Positions 10,802 to 23,163 are shown, numbered from the stretch's first letter. The stretch: DNA of 64,000 nucleotides from Malus domestica (GCF_042453785.1 NC_091665.1:24829501-24893500); one strand, 5' to 3'. Translations and numbers: made by a program. The notes: a model not told the origin generated them from the sequence alone.

Positions 10802-11579
10802 TGTCACGCCCCGATCCCGACCTACGTCCAGGATCGACACGTGACGTCACCAAGTATCCATATACTCAACATATCCCTCCTCCGGGATATGTTCGAAGCA
10901 TAACTCAAGAATCGAATCGCATAATAATTTTTCATATACTTTATGGCTGCATCTAACTTTCTCGTTAGACCGCCTACGTACCACCCTACATAGGGATCAA
11001 GCAATTCGTAGTTCATATCTCACAAAATCAGACATGTATCACATTGATTTCAAGCAGAAAAGCAAAGCATTCCTCAATCATTTATTAGAACTTAACCAAC
11101 GTAAAATTTCTGGACTCAGGGCTACATAGCAAACCCCCATGAAGAATCACGATTTCTCTTCCATCCAACAAATAAATCATTATGTCTCAACATGATATCG
11201 CAATTCACAACATATATCATATTAAAGAACTGACGAAGCACAAACCGTTCTCTAGCCACATTAATTAACCAATTCGATCAAAATACTAACAATCATTTCC
11301 ATATCTTCTAAATTCATACTTTATTAAATCATATCGAATCGTAGAAAATCCCGAAAGAGTCACCTAGACGTCCAACATCTTTTCTAACTCAATTCACAAG
11401 ATTCTCGAAACCATTGACACAAATATATATAAAACTAAGGCTAGAGTGATACAGTTAGGCCAAGCCTACTTTTCCAAATAATGGGATTTCAGACCACTTT
11501 ACGAAATCCAACAACCTCGGGTTCCGGACCACTCAACGAAACCAAATTGAATATGATCGCCTATCAAATGCACCAAGTA

Positions 11580-12010
11580 CAACTAATTATCATCACCTCT
11601 AGAATGCGTATGGTCCCCCATCGCGGATATACCAAGCAGAACCATAGGCATAATCTCGTCGTGCAAGCAATGATCACCCATTACGGGTACACCAAGCATG
11701 ATCACCCCTGAATACCTATGGTCCCCCATCGCGGATATACCAAGCAGGACTGTATCATATAGCTCTAGGTAGTGATCACCTCTAAGTGTGTGTGTATGGC
11801 CATACCAAGATATAAGGATCGCCTATCGCAGATTAATCAAGTAGAGTCACACCTACCGAACTGTTAGGTAGTGATCACCCATTGCGGATTAACCAAGTAT
11901 GATCACTCCTAAGTATGTATGGCCATAAGGATTGCCTATCACGGATTAACCAAGCACGATCCATAAATAATATGGTCCCCTATTGCGGATATACCAAGCA
12001 GGACCATCCA
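11580..12010. repeat. degenerate tandem repeats inside the solo LTR
   Basis: Motifs such as GGTCCCCCATCGCGGATATA and CATTGCGGATTAACCAAG recur many times at spacings of roughly 50-90 bp. They are non-coding. Confidence 0.75.
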
Positions 12011-12223
12011 TATACCTCTGCTACATGGTGCAATCAATTCAACACACAATCTACCCTTACTTCAAACCCTATGATTTACAATATAGGTACATGCTCAATC
12101 AACTTCTCATGGCCATTAGCATACATATCATGCAAGCATATAAATTCTATGGAATACTTCTAATAGGATTTTAGGATCACATGGTCATAACCTTTATCAT
12201 TCGTACTATCAAGAAAATAACTA

Positions 12224-12246
12224 AACACACACACACACACACACAC

Positions 12247-12299
<53 letters not shown>
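12224..12299. repeat. (CA)n and (TA)n microsatellite
   Basis: About ten CA repeats are followed by roughly 22 TA repeats, just left of the hAT insertion. Confidence 0.95.
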
Positions 12300-12302
<3 letters not shown>

Positions 12303-12317
12303 AATATGACTTCGCAT

Positions 12318-13805
12318 CAGTGTTCTAAAAATCGGCCTAGGCGGCCGCCTAGGCGCTGGACGGTGACCGACCACTTCGATTTAGGGGTGGGCACTTGAAA
12401 CCGAAAACCGCAATCGAAACACGAACCAAATCGAACCAAACCGAACGGTTTGGTTTTGCGGTTTCAAAACGGTTTCGGTTTGAAACCGAACCGAAACTGA
12501 AACCGCATACATTTATTAAATGTTAAATTTTAATTGGTTATTTTCATTGAGTCCATACATTTAGTATGGACTCAACCACATCATAACATGGCCACATAAC
12601 ATAACCTTTTATTTTCTTTCTTCTAGTCCTGTAGTTTGTGGACTAAGACTTTGCGTTCTCTTTCTCAAGTTTCTCAAGTTTATTCATCTTTCTCAAGTAC
12701 ATTTAGTATGGACTTTCTTTATGTTACACTTTCTGTGTGTTTGCAACTTTACTAAAACACATCTACCACCTTTTGTTATTAAAAAAATTTCGCATAGTTT
12801 GATTGGTAGGTTCTACCAAAACCAGAGTTATTACTTATTAGAATCTTTTTTATGCTTGGGTTTGCAGTACTGGCATTGGAGATTTGATGTGCTCTTAGTT
12901 GCCTCAAGTTGAATTATTTTGTTGTGGTCCTTGTGGATATGAATTTTATTGTCATCAATTAGGTAACCATAATAGTTTTTTCAAACAATGAAACCAAACC
13001 GAAACCGTTTGAAACCAAACCAAACCGAACCAAATGGTTTGGTTTCATTTCGGTTTTAGCCTCAAAACCGCACCAAACCAAACTGCAAAAACTTGCGGTT
13101 TTGGTTTTGGTTTCACTCAAAACCGCACCAAACCAAACCACGCCCACCCCTACTCCGATTAACTGTTAATCGGTAGCAAAATCAGAAAATGTATTGTGCG
13201 GACGCCTAGGTGGGATTAGATGGGTCTAGGCGGAGCTATACGGGTTTAGCGGGGTTGGGCGGAAGCTAGGAGGGCCTAGGCGGGCGTATGAGAAGACGCC
13301 GGGATCTGAAAATATAACTGGAAAAATAATGTTGCAGGTCGGGAGGAAGAAGATGAAGGGGATGGGGATGGGGATCACCATATTAATTTTTAACTTAAAG
13401 TTTAAAGTTTAAACTGATGGGTGGGGTGAATTTGTTATGGTCCTACCATGTCCTCTCTTTTGATTGCACGGGTCCTAGTCCCAATTAACTCTCTTTACCA
13501 ATTTTTTATTCTTTTATTTCTTTTAAGACCATCTACATAAACTGGTAAAAATCTATTATTTTATTATTCTTTTTTCTTTTAAGACCATTTACATTAGTAT
13601 GTATTTAAACCCTAACATCACATATATTATTCTTTTTTCTTTTATTATCTTATCCATGAATTATATACAAGTATAATTTTTTGTAAGTGTCAATATGCAC
13701 TCATTTACAAGATATACAATAAATTTACCTAAATCCGCCTAGGCCGCCTAGGAACTAGGCGCCAGCCTGTCGCCTGACTAGTGCCTAGCATTTTTTAGAA
13801 CCTTG
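12318..13805. mobile_element. hAT-like non-autonomous element
   Basis: The ends are CAGTGTTCTAAAAAT and, inverted, CAAGGTTCTAAAAAAT. The subterminal regions are rich in GCCTAGGCGG-type palindromes. A perfect 8-bp TSD, CTTCGCAT, lies at 12310-12317 and 13806-13813. It has no transposase. Another hAT-like element (12382-13152) sits inside. Confidence 0.85.
12382..13152. mobile_element. hAT-like MITE of the TAGGGGTGGG family, nested
   Basis: Inverted ends TAGGGGTGGGC; the arms are full of AACCGAAACC/GGTTTCGGTT motifs. The 8-bp TSD is CTTCGATT at 12374-12381 and CTCCGATT at 13153-13160 (7 of 8). It belongs with 17531-18456 and 56888-59150. Confidence 0.82.
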
Positions 13806-15283
13806 CTTCGCATACACGTAAACCGACGTATATATTATCCGGATAACTCACTAACCAACATAGGCCTACTAAGCCTTACATAGTCTCTAGTAATACTGAA
13901 TTTAATATTTAAAATCAACTCGTAGCATATTGACCAAAAGTAAGCAGTAATTAGATTAATACATATAAGGTTTCCCAAAACCCCCTACCTTGAATTCGAT
14001 TAATTTTGTTCCTTTGAAGAACCTAATTGGAACATTAAATTACAATCAAAAGTATAAATACCAGTAACACGCCTTAATAACCAAACTAAGTGTTTAAACA
14101 CAAAATTAATATTATCTAAAGAAAGTACACTGATTCTGAAATCTACCACTCAAATAATATCACTCAAATAGTAGTAAAGAAGATTAGAAAGGAATCTGGA
14201 AAAGAAGATAGGTGTGGCAAAAATAGTACTCTGCTTCTCCACAAAATCTGCAGAAAACAACACAATTGGACTAAGTTTAGACTCCCTTTGGAACATTCAA
14301 AACTAAACCAAATCGCGTAATATTATATGGGTTTTGAAGCTTGTGATTTGTACTTTAAAAGCATATAAAGTTTGTAGAAAACAGAGCTTTGAATTGTAAG
14401 TTATGCCAACAGTAAAATGGAGTCTTGAAATTGGAAACCCAGTTTTCTGCTGCTGTTTGGCAGCTCGTGACCCAAGTTTAAATAAGGTTTTGATCAACCA
14501 AAACTCAACGGAACTGAGTGAAAACAATGGGGTTACGATCATGAACATATGTACTTTCAATACACTAAAAATTTTTCTTCAAGGGAGCACATAAAGACCT
14601 AGAAATTAAGAGCCAAAGAAGGCTACTCGAAACTTGAGTTTTCTTTGTCAAGAAATCAATTTTTTGCAACTTACGTAACAGCCCATCTCAAATTCATATA
14701 ACAAATCCCAAAATAATTCCAGGTAGTCCGGAAGTCATGTATACAACATCCAAAACTAACATGACTCAAAATTAACAAGAAATTGACCTTCTGAACCAAA
14801 CCCTTAATCAAGAAATTTGATTAACACACCCAATCCGAATTACCCAACTCTAATTCATGTTCAGACTGGTTCATTGAATGGTAGAAAACCCTAAACAAAA
14901 CCAAGAACTCCAAATATATCATGGCAGTTTCAATTCAAATATATATGTAGCAAGCGTCGACAACACCGACCAAAACCATAAAAGAAATTGAAGTAAAAGA
15001 ACCTCATGCTCATTTATTGAATCTGATCAACAAACACCACACACAAACAAAGAACAACAGATATTGTAGGACATGTGGAATTAACCCATGGATTTCAAAA
15101 TTATAAAAATTAATCAACAAAACCAGAAAATATCAAACACATTTTAAAGCCTTCCGTCTGTTATGCTACTCACCATTTATATGTATAATCTCTTGGTAGT
15201 CTTGCAAATCTGAAGGACATCATAATGACTGGACCAACATGAAGTCCATCGAATCTGCATCGGCATCAATCGAAGGGTGAGAG

Positions 15284-15301
15284 AGTGTGTGTGTGTGTGT
15301 G
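15284..15301. repeat. (GT)n microsatellite
   Basis: About nine GT repeats within GAGAGTGAGAGAG-rich sequence, inside the solo LTR. Confidence 0.9.
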
Positions 15302-15756
15302 AGAGTGAGAGAGTCGGTGTAGTGTACCTTGGGAAAAGTGTGAGCCGAGAGAGACTCTTCCCCCCACCCCCTACTTCTCGATAGTTCTCCTTCTCTCTCA
15401 TTTTTCTCATTGGGCCTCCCCCCACAAAGTGGGAGTTATATTGAATTTATAATCTAAAATTTAGTAAAACGACTTCAAATGTCCGCAACTATACCGTCAT
15501 AATCCGGACTCGCAAACGGCTTTCGCCTATGTGCTCGTGGTTTCGAGATCTATTCGAAAACGTTACTTGTGACCTCGACAGGTCAACGAATTTTAAAGAT
15601 TCAATACGAAATTTCAAACCGATAACTATTCAATTTAATTTCTAAATTAACGGAATTAAAATTAACTAATGAAAATAGCGAAAACGTGTAATACGAATTT
15701 AAATAACGAGATACGTAATTAATAGTGAAATTCTAGGGACGAGATTTCACACTAAG

Positions 15757-15812
15757 CCCACCCATTCTCCTTTAGTATAGATAATATCGTTTGTTTAAAA
15801 AAAAATAAAATC
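15757..15812 (+). mobile_element. tRNA-derived SINE, 3' part
   Basis: It continues the SINE broken at 10801: a short tail region ending GTTTGTTTAAAAAAAAATAAAA, then the TSD TCACAAATGTC. Confidence 0.78.
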
Positions 15813-15845
15813 TCACAAATGTCTTTACTCCTTAATAACCTCCAA

Positions 15846-17507
15846 GGCCATCTCCAACCGAAGGAGGGCCAGAGGGCTCGTTTTAGCCCTCTGGCCCTCC
15901 AAGAAATTAATATTTTAATGAACAATGCTTGACCATATTTCTTATATCTCCAACCGAGGGCCAAAGGGTCATAGGGCCAAACATAGCCTTGTCACAAAAA
16001 ATCATCTCTAACCAAGGGCCAAAGGGCCATAGGGCAAAACATAATTTATTATTTAAATTAAAAACTACAATAACATCAATTTAAAAACTATAACAACTTA
16101 AATTTAAAAACTACAACTTATATTTAAAAACTACAACTAAAATCTAAAAACTACAACAACTTAAATTTGAAGTCCATAATCAACATCATCTTCATCATCC
16201 GCCTTTGTAGGAGCATAGTCGGAGGTAAACAACTGCCGCCGGGTCATTATTTCCCTCTTTTTCCTATCAAAATAGGCCTTACTCATTGGAGTGTAATCCG
16301 AAGCGTCCCCTTGCATATTCCTATCATCCATCTCTTATTGTATTTGTTTGGCTCGTTCTTCATGCCTACGGTTCATTTCTTCCGTGGCAAAGGCATTTTG
16401 CTCCACCATTAATCGTAATGAGGTCGCCACTTCATGTTGAGTGGCGTAATCATCCTTTGCCTTGCCCTTTTCCTTCAACCTTCGGGCCTTGTTTTGTCCC
16501 ATAGCCCTAGGTATGGAACCTTCACCCAAAGACGAATTTTCTACCCTTGTTTCTTGAATGGTAGGAGATCCATCTTCATCCCCAACTACAACTGAGGATT
16601 GAGTTCCGAACACCGGCGTATGACCTACTATATGTTGAGGTGGATCTTCACATAACACCTACCTTTTAGAAATTTCCCAACAACCGTGAAACTGAAAGGA
16701 CTTTGAGCTGTCCTCCATATACAATTCCTCCGCTTGACGTACCTAGAAAATATAATTACAAAAATTAAAGGAAATTAATTTATGAAATTAAATGTAATAT
16801 AAATAAATATTTAAAATAAATTGTGAAAATACTTACTTCGTCGTAGTAATTGGCAATGCTTTCATGCCTACTTGCGGTTGCTATCAGTGCTTGATGCCAT
16901 TTATTCAAACTTGGATGAAGATATTTATTCCATCTTAAAGAACAACTATTGTGGTTTTGGGTATTCGTGGAGTGGTACCTTTGTAGAACTCATAGTATTT
17001 TTGGACACATGAGTCCGTCCAAATACCTTCACTTGTTTGAGAAGTCCCCCTCACACTATCTTCCGAGACCCATCTATAAGCCCTGCAAAGAGTTTCATCT
17101 TCTTTTAGGGTCCAAGTCCTACCTTTCATTGTAGATGAGGCAATTTGAAAATTATTGAAAAAATTGAAGGAAAGATTATTGGAAGGGGTAAGAAAATATG
17201 AGAATTATAATGGTGAAAAATTTGTGACAAATGGTGTACGAATGACTTAGGTATTTATAGAAAAAAAATGAAAATTTAAAAAAAAAAATTTTGGCCCAAA
17301 AAAAAAAAAATATCAAATCCAACGATAACTCACGTCATCTAGCCATTGTGTTTAAATTATAGCTCGGCTCGGGGCCGAAAGGTTGGCCCTTTGGCCATTT
17401 TTTGTCTAGTGGGGCCCACGAGCCCTTTGACCTGACCCTCGGTTGGAGACAATTTTCGAACTCTTTTTGGTACCTTGATCATCTGGACCCTTCGGTTGAA
17501 TATGGCC
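15846..17507. mobile_element. PIF/Harbinger-like non-autonomous element
   Basis: The ends are inverted: GGCCATCTCCAACCGAAGG on the left and, read inward from the right, GGCCATATTCAACCGAAGG. Internal blocks of AGGGCCAAAGGGCCATAGGG type add further symmetry. The flanking triplets are CAA and TAA, near the 3-bp TWA-type TSD of this superfamily but not identical. The only coding remnant is ORF1 (16335-17129); no DDE transposase is present. Confidence 0.68.
16335..17129 (-). pseudogene. Myb/SANT-like ORF1 protein of a PIF/Harbinger transposon, broken
   Basis: PIF/Harbinger elements carry, besides the transposase, an ORF1 Myb-like protein that helps bind the element. Exon 1 begins at 17129 (MKGRTWTLKEDETLCRAY) and shows the SANT-like Trp pattern, then KYYEFYKGTTPRIP, the NLHPSLNKWHQAL-like segment and ANYYDE. 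It ends near 16837 at a GTAAGT donor. Exon 2 starts after AG at 16742 (VRQAEELYMEDSSKSFQF). A frameshift falls near 16955 in exon 1 and a TAG near 16660 in exon 2. After it the frame is open again to 16335, with a Lys/Arg-rich helical region (KARRLKEKGKAKDD). The exon structure is still legible, so the insertion is not very old. Confidence 0.7.
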
Positions 17508-17530
17508 TAATTTATTTGGTCAAGCAATAT

Positions 17531-18456
17531 TAGGGGTGGGTTCGGTTTAAATCGGTTCGGTTTTTTGCCAAAACCAAAACCAAACCGAAATTTCGGTTCA
17601 ATTCAATTTTTTTTCGGTTCGGTTTTTTCCGGTTCGATTTCGGTTTTTTGTTTTTATTTTTTTTCAAAAAATGAAAAACATTGAAATTTTAAATTTTAAC
17701 ATATCCAACACAATCATAACATAAACATTCTAACTAGAATCAAAGACAATGAAAATAAACATTTAAAGTTGAACTAAAATCATCAATCAAGTCTTCCAAA
17801 GTCCAAACTAACAACCTTACAACACAAAAATCACACAAAAATCGTACAAATGACTTAGAAAAGTTAAATTGTATGCTGTTGTTCAAAGATCAGGGTTGTT
17901 TGCTTGTAACTGCATGTTGACAACTTGATTAGTAAAGGTAATGCGTGGGTGGATTTATTTAGTGTGTGTTGGATTCTTTTCCATCACAAATTACCCAAGT
18001 AATCTACCTGAAATAAATGTTTAAGGATTATGTTACATGTTATATGAGAGTAGATTTGGAAAAGAAAGCTGGCGCAGAAGTAGACAGTGCTATGGAGATG
18101 GATGTAGGTACTTCAGGAAGAGGTTTGGTTCCGAAACCTTATATAGAGGAGAAATAATAGGTTAGGGTTTAGAGTTTTTATAGGCATTTTTTTTAATATT
18201 TTGAGCTTAAAGTTTGGCAACACATTGGGTTTAGCACATTTTAACTTACAAATTGGGTTTAGAAAATAATACCCAAAACAAATAATTAAATAAAAAAATT
18301 AATTTAATTAATTCGGTTCGGTTTGGTTTGGTTCGGTTTCTAGATCACTAAAACCGAACCGAACCAAAAGAATTTGGTTCGGTTTGGTTTTTTCGTTAGG
18401 TTCGGTTTTTTCGGTTTTGGTTCAGTTTGGTTTTCGGTTTTTTGAACCCACCCCTA
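17531..18456. mobile_element. hAT-like MITE of the TAGGGGTGGG family
   Basis: The left end is TAGGGGTGGGTTCGG; the right end, inverted, is TAGGGGTGGGTTC. A perfect 8-bp TSD AGCAATAT lies at 17523-17530 and 18457-18464. The arms hold many CGGTTCGGTTTT motifs and the core is AT-rich and non-coding. The core resembles the left core of the 56888-59150 element (AAAATAAACATTTAAAGT and TCAATCAAGT motifs in both). Confidence 0.88.
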
Positions 18457-18706
18457 AGCAATATGAGTTAAATTAGTTACCCAACACATTATGACTACAT
18501 CTTGACAACTCGAGTTCGAATCTCCTAGCATTAGGTTGGATTAGTTAAGAATCAACATTTTGCGCTGTAAAGAAAATAAAATGTTTGTGTCCAAAATCTT
18601 CTCGGTCAATGCATTTATTCACTATATTACCCCACCTGTACAACTTCAACACCCTTCACCACTTTCCTCCAACTCCCTCCTTCATCTCCGTCCCCTCCAA
18701 TCCTCA

Positions 18707-20944
18707 ATGGCATCCGTACAATTCCGTACGCTTCTCATCGTATCGGCGATACTGAGGGTGGTTTTAATCCTCTACGGAGAGTGGCAGGACGCCCACATGG
18801 AGGTGAGGTACACAGACATCGATTACATGGTATTCTCAGACGCAGCTTCTCTAATGGCGTCTGGCAAATCCCCATTTGAAAGATCCACTTACAGATATTC
18901 TCCTCTCCTCGCCTTTGTGCTCATCCCCAATTCGATTCTCCATCGCTCTTGGGGCAAATTCATCTTCTCAGCTGCAGGTACTTTACTTTTTGTATTTGGA
19001 AATATGCGCAAATAGAAGTGGTTACAAACTTTTTATCGAAAATATAATTGCGGATACTAAACAGACAATAACCCGTATATAAATCCTGGCTTTTATCTTG
19101 TAACCGGTTCTATTTGCAAGTATTTCTCCTTTTGTTTTATTATTTGTTTGAGTGGAGGAATTCAAGTGACATTGTTTTTGTGTTGTGCAAATTCTGTAGA
19201 TTTGCTTGTGGGTTTGTTTATAAGGATCATACTGAAGCTTCGTGGGGTGCCGGAGAAATTGAGCATGATTTCTGTGATTGTTTGGCTCTTTAATCCGTTT
19301 ACTTTTACGATTGGGACTCGAGGGAATTGTGAGCCAATTGTTTGTGCTTTGGTTCTTTGGGTCTTCATATGTCTTATGAACGGTGTAAGTTTCTTTCTTT
19401 GTCTAAAATTTATTTCCCTTTTGGCATTGAACTCATCAGAGAATAACTGCTACTAAATTACTCAGTAATGAATTTTTCTCGGTATTCAGTGAGAGTTATC
19501 TGTTGAATTATTAATCGAACTAGCTATATGCTTCTATCTCTTGAGTTTTCTGTAATGACGTTTAATCCTCTCATGATTTGTTCTCTTATGCGGCAACCGT
19601 GCTAGATACCAACAAACATGGCAGTACATTTGTTGTTTTCCATTTTCGATATTGGAATTATGATGTCGATATTCCCAATGTTCCTCGGATTCAGAAAGGT
19701 TCTTTGCATTTTGTGAGCATGATCTCTCTACGAAAGCCCAAGTTGGCATTGCATTCTGCTATAAGCCTATAAGTAGTGTTAGTCAAATTCTATTATTTTG
19801 AATGGTTGTTATGGCTTCTGCCCATAACTGTCTAACTCTCCGATTTTTTTCTTCATGACAGGACGTGTGTTACAAGCTGCATTTTGGTATGGGCTTGTTG
19901 TCCACTTCAGAATCTACCCCATTATCTATGCACTCCCAATCCTTGTGATTCTTGATCCGCATGTGTTTCAGCCTGGTCAGAAACCTAGACTTCAATATTG
20001 GAATCGTCGGCAAGAATCACCTCAAAGCAGTTCTGGTACAAGACTCGCTCAGCTTCTTTGCCCATGGTTTCTTTTGAAAAGTGCATTAACACGAGAAAGG
20101 ATACTTTTCTCCTTTATATCTGCGGTCGTATTCTTCCTTTTCACTGGTTTATTCTATCATCTGTATGGGTGGGATTTCCTCTACGAGGCTCTGCTGTATC
20201 ATCTTACCCGTACTGATCCAAGGCACAATTTTTCCATTTACTTTTATCATATCTACCTTCAGTACCACTGTAAACTTTCCATATTGGAGAAACTCGTCTC
20301 ATTTTTGCCTCAGTTGATAGTCCAGGTTGTTCTTGTCTTGAGTTTCGCCAAAGACCTTCCATTCTGCTGCTTAGTTCAGACAGTGGCATTCGTGGCATTC
20401 AACAAGGTTTTTCTCTTTATTACTATTTTCTCTTCTACAAATTGCCGGCTTAGTAAAATTTTTTACTTATATGATTGACTTTCGATGTTGGATTCCTAGT
20501 GGTTATTCCCATTGAAAACCTCTGCTTCAATACTGTACCATTTTTTTCGCTAGCGTGGAATACTGTACTTTCGACCTTGGAAAATTTTGATTTCCCGACT
20601 GAATCTAAATTACTTCTGTCCATTGTTGACAGGTAATGACTGCACAATACTTTGTGTGGTTCTTTTGCCTCTTGCCGCTGGTTCTCGCTTGGAGCAACAT
20701 GAAGCTTAAATGGAAGGGCCTATCGTGCATCGCATTGTGGGTAGGCGGTCAACTTCATTGGTTGTTGTGGGGTTATATGCTTGAGTTCAAGGGACAAAAT
20801 GTCTTTCTTCAACTCTGGACGGCAAGCATCATATTCTTAGCTGCAAACACGTACGTTTTAGTTTCTCTCATCCGCGATCACAGATTTTCTCCAGTTTTCG
20901 CACGGTTGGAGAAAACCGCCAAGGACTCGAAGAAACTCAAGTGA
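18707..20944 (+). CDS. PNT1: GPI mannosyltransferase 1 (PIG-M / PNT1), four exons
   Basis: The enzyme adds the first mannose to the GPI anchor precursor on the lumenal side of the endoplasmic reticulum, using dolichol-phosphate mannose (GT50 family). Exons from splice signals and frame: 18707-18977, 19200-19382, 19862-20406, 20633-20944; 1311 nt, 436 residues, close to the family's usual 420-450. All introns are GT-AG and phases agree. The lumenal DXD-type motif of the family is visible as YTDIDY (Asp 37 and 39), followed by VFSDAA and YRYSPLLA. Later landmarks are [45 protein letters not shown] and [14 protein letters not shown]. Many hydrophobic segments fit a polytopic membrane protein. 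I chose the ATG at 18707; an upstream in-frame start at a non-ATG codon (18560) has no family support. No disabling change is seen. Arabidopsis pnt1 is known to be needed for embryo and cell-wall integrity. Confidence 0.92.
18978..19199 (+). other. PNT1 intron 1
   Basis: GT at 18978, AG at 19198-19199; it splits the Asp codon after SAA (phase 1). Confidence 0.85.
19383..19861 (+). other. PNT1 intron 2
   Basis: GT at 19383-19384 with GTAAGT two bases on; AG at 19860-19861. Phase 1 joins LMN to a Gly then RVLQAAFW. The alternative donor at 19385 would break the frame. Confidence 0.8.
20407..20632 (+). other. PNT1 intron 3
   Basis: GT at 20407-20408, AG at 20631-20632; phase 0, joining FNK to VMTAQYF. 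Confidence 0.88.
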
Positions 20945-21264
20945 TAAAACATGTAGATCTGTTTTGGAGGTTTACGTATAAGTTGACAATTCTCAGTTTC
21001 TTCCCGCTGTTTTTGGTGATTAGATAAGCACATTTCGGCTGTTCGTTTATTGGTTTTGAAGCAATGTTTGGCTCCTTACATGCAAAAAAAATCATTACTC
21101 CTTTAATGACGATGGGACATCGCAGCAATCTTAATTTTTCTTTTCTTGAAAGCAACAGCAGGATATTTCATTGATTAAACAGATCCAGATACGTAGTAGG
21201 CCGGCAAGATACTGCCGCATTCAGTCGCAAGCAAATTTAGGATTAAGTCAGTAGGCTCCTCAAA
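20945..21264. other. PNT1 3' flank
   Basis: The first part is probably the 3' UTR of PNT1. I saw no canonical AATAAA. Nothing else is recognisable before the RNase H relic. Confidence 0.45.
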
Positions 21265-21640
21265 CTAGGAACAAGAGGCCGAATCCATGTGAAGAGCATG
21301 GCGAGCTAGACAATGCGCAATACCATTAGTTTCTTGACGAGTATGGGCAACCGAAGCTCCAGTGATCCAGAAAAGTATAGCCTTTGAGTCTTCCACAATA
21401 AGCCCCACTGCAGACATATTCGTTGAGCTCTCGTCCAACGCTTTGACGATCTGGAGTGAATCACATTCGATTAAAACAGGATTAAGACCCCTCTCCATCG
21501 CCAAAGTCACACCCACACCACCCAACCTCCTGTCTTCACTCCATGCACCATCGACATTAATCTATAAAATACCTGGCAGGGGTTTTGACCACCTAGCAAG
21601 AGGAGTGGTCTCTGCACTTGGTTGAGGAGTCTGCGAACTC
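21265..21640 (-). pseudogene. RNase H-like domain relic of a LINE
   Basis: The minus strand reads WSKPLPGIL, then a broken join to GGVGVTLAMERGLNPVLIEC, DSLQIVKALD, and VAHTRQETNGIAHCLARHAL. This is the plant RNase H-like (RVT_3) domain found at the C terminus of L1-type LINEs and in some cellular genes. The N-terminal Asp-containing strand is out of frame with the rest (frameshift near 21525). No reverse transcriptase lies next to it, so I read it as a 5'-truncated relic. Confidence 0.7.
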
Positions 21641-21644
21641 CTCT

Positions 21645-22067
21645 AAAGATCAACTTTAGGAAAATTCATTCAATTTTGAGAACGCTTAATAATTCGTACA
21701 AATAAAATAAATTGACGGTTCATTAGGAGAATAACATGTCATCATAACATTCAATTTGTTTGACACATAAAGGTGGCCAAACGGTTTTCAAATTGAATAT
21801 ATTTTTTTAGAAATGATTTTTAGATGATAAATCAAATGAAGAGTTTTGAATATGATGTTTGTACATTCAAAGGATATCACGTCGCCATTAAATAAAAGAA
21901 AAAAAAAATTAAGTACTATATTTCAGTTTGATGTGAAAGTGTAACAATGGATTTAGTGTCCTACTAATATCGCCCTTATCATATTTTATCCATAGATTGA
22001 CTCTGTTCGTATGAGATGAACCAAATCCTTGTTGAATTTTATTTTTCCATCAGAAGGCCTCATTGAA
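21645..22067. other. left edge of the segmental duplication
   Basis: The stretch 21790-21890 (TTTTTAGATGATAAAT, GAGTTTTGAATATGAT, TTTGTACATTCAAA) matches 37856-37965. It marks the left limit of a duplication that also contains the two methyltransferase copies. No gene is seen. Confidence 0.65.
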
Positions 22068-22076
22068 TTTTATTTT

Positions 22077-23081
22077 GGGCAATTTTATTTGAACCCATAC
22101 AACCTCTCTCTACACCCAAATTATTTTTAATTAAAGAATCAATATCTCTTTAAACCCAAATTTACTATCTAAACTACCCTTACAAACTCAATTCACTATA
22201 GAAAAATTCATCTTTACACCCATTTAGAAAAGAAAATCCCAAAAGTGTGAATGAAGAATTAAGAGTTTATCATGGCAACCAATTGTTATAGATGAATTGA
22301 TCAACATCATCAATTTGTTTTTTAAACTTTTGCGATGTCGGTTTGGAGTGCAAGGTTGTTAGGAAATGATCTTCGCCAAGCTCTTAATATAGTCCAATTA
22401 GCTAGCTTGAATGTGATTCGTGGAACTAAGTGGTGAATTTGTAATTCAAGGTTAAACAATTTAGTAGTTGCTAGGCAAGCAATTGAACTAGTACTTTTGG
22501 AATTTGAATTATGTAAAATTATGTGGACACCTTAGTGAAAGTAAATTTCAATAGAACTTCTCATCACGTATTCTTGAAGGATCATGGCAATAATTTTCAT
22601 TTGAGTGATATATGTTGTTTTTACAGGCATACATAGTTGAATTGGAAGCAGAACTAAACAAATAACAAGAAGAGAACTCACACTTTAGACATGCACTCGT
22701 AATGACATGGAAAACATTTCGATGTGTTGAAAGCTTTCTGACTCTTTTGTTTCTTGTGATGATATTGTTTGTAATTATTGCTCTTGCTAATCGAGTTAAC
22801 ATGAAGCTAGTGAGGAAACAAAAAGCAACCAGATTTAATTATTAGCTGATCGTAGGGCTTTGTGGCAGCTCTTCGGAATTTAGTTAAAATGAATGTAGGA
22901 TAAATGTTGTGTGATGGTGGAACTTGATTATTGAGTATGGGTTTATTGATAGATTTTAGTTTTATTCTTAATTTCATCTTGTACTTGATGGTAATTATGC
23001 AATATGATAAAATAGGCAATTCACATTTAGAATTTAAGTTGGGTGTAGAGAAAGGTTAGATGGGTTCAAATAAAATTTCCC
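22077..23081. mobile_element. Mutator-type MITE
   Basis: Inverted ends: GGGCAATTTTATTTGAACCC on the left and GGGAAATTTTATTTGAACCC read from the right, continuing into TCTCTACACCCAA. The 9-bp TSD is TTTTATTTT (22068-22076) and TTCTATTTT (23082-23090), 8 of 9. No transposase. It is missing from the duplicated locus at 37.9 kb. Confidence 0.78.
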
Positions 23082-23163
23082 TTCTATTTTCCATTAGAAA
23101 GGGCTCGTACATGTTTTGCACTACCCCTGAGAAATTACCCCTTACATATAAACTCATGTGCAC

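Larger units (their letters stand above)
10802..15751. mobile_element. solo LTR, Del/Tekay-like, inserted in the SINE
   Basis: It starts TGTCACGCCCCGATCCC and ends GAGATTTCACA (TG...CA) and is flanked by the 5-bp TSD CTAAG (10797-10801 and 15752-15756). Without the hAT insertion at 12318-13805 it is about 3.45 kb. No internal protein domains, primer site or second LTR are seen, so it is best read as a solo LTR left by LTR-LTR recombination. Length and terminal sequence suggest the Del/Tekay lineage of gypsy elements; that placement is inference. Confidence 0.72.

Noticed and set aside
18480-18560. A third tRNA-derived SINE (GAGTTCGAATCTCC).
   Set aside because: Only a box-B-like motif is present; no box A, tail or TSD could be found.
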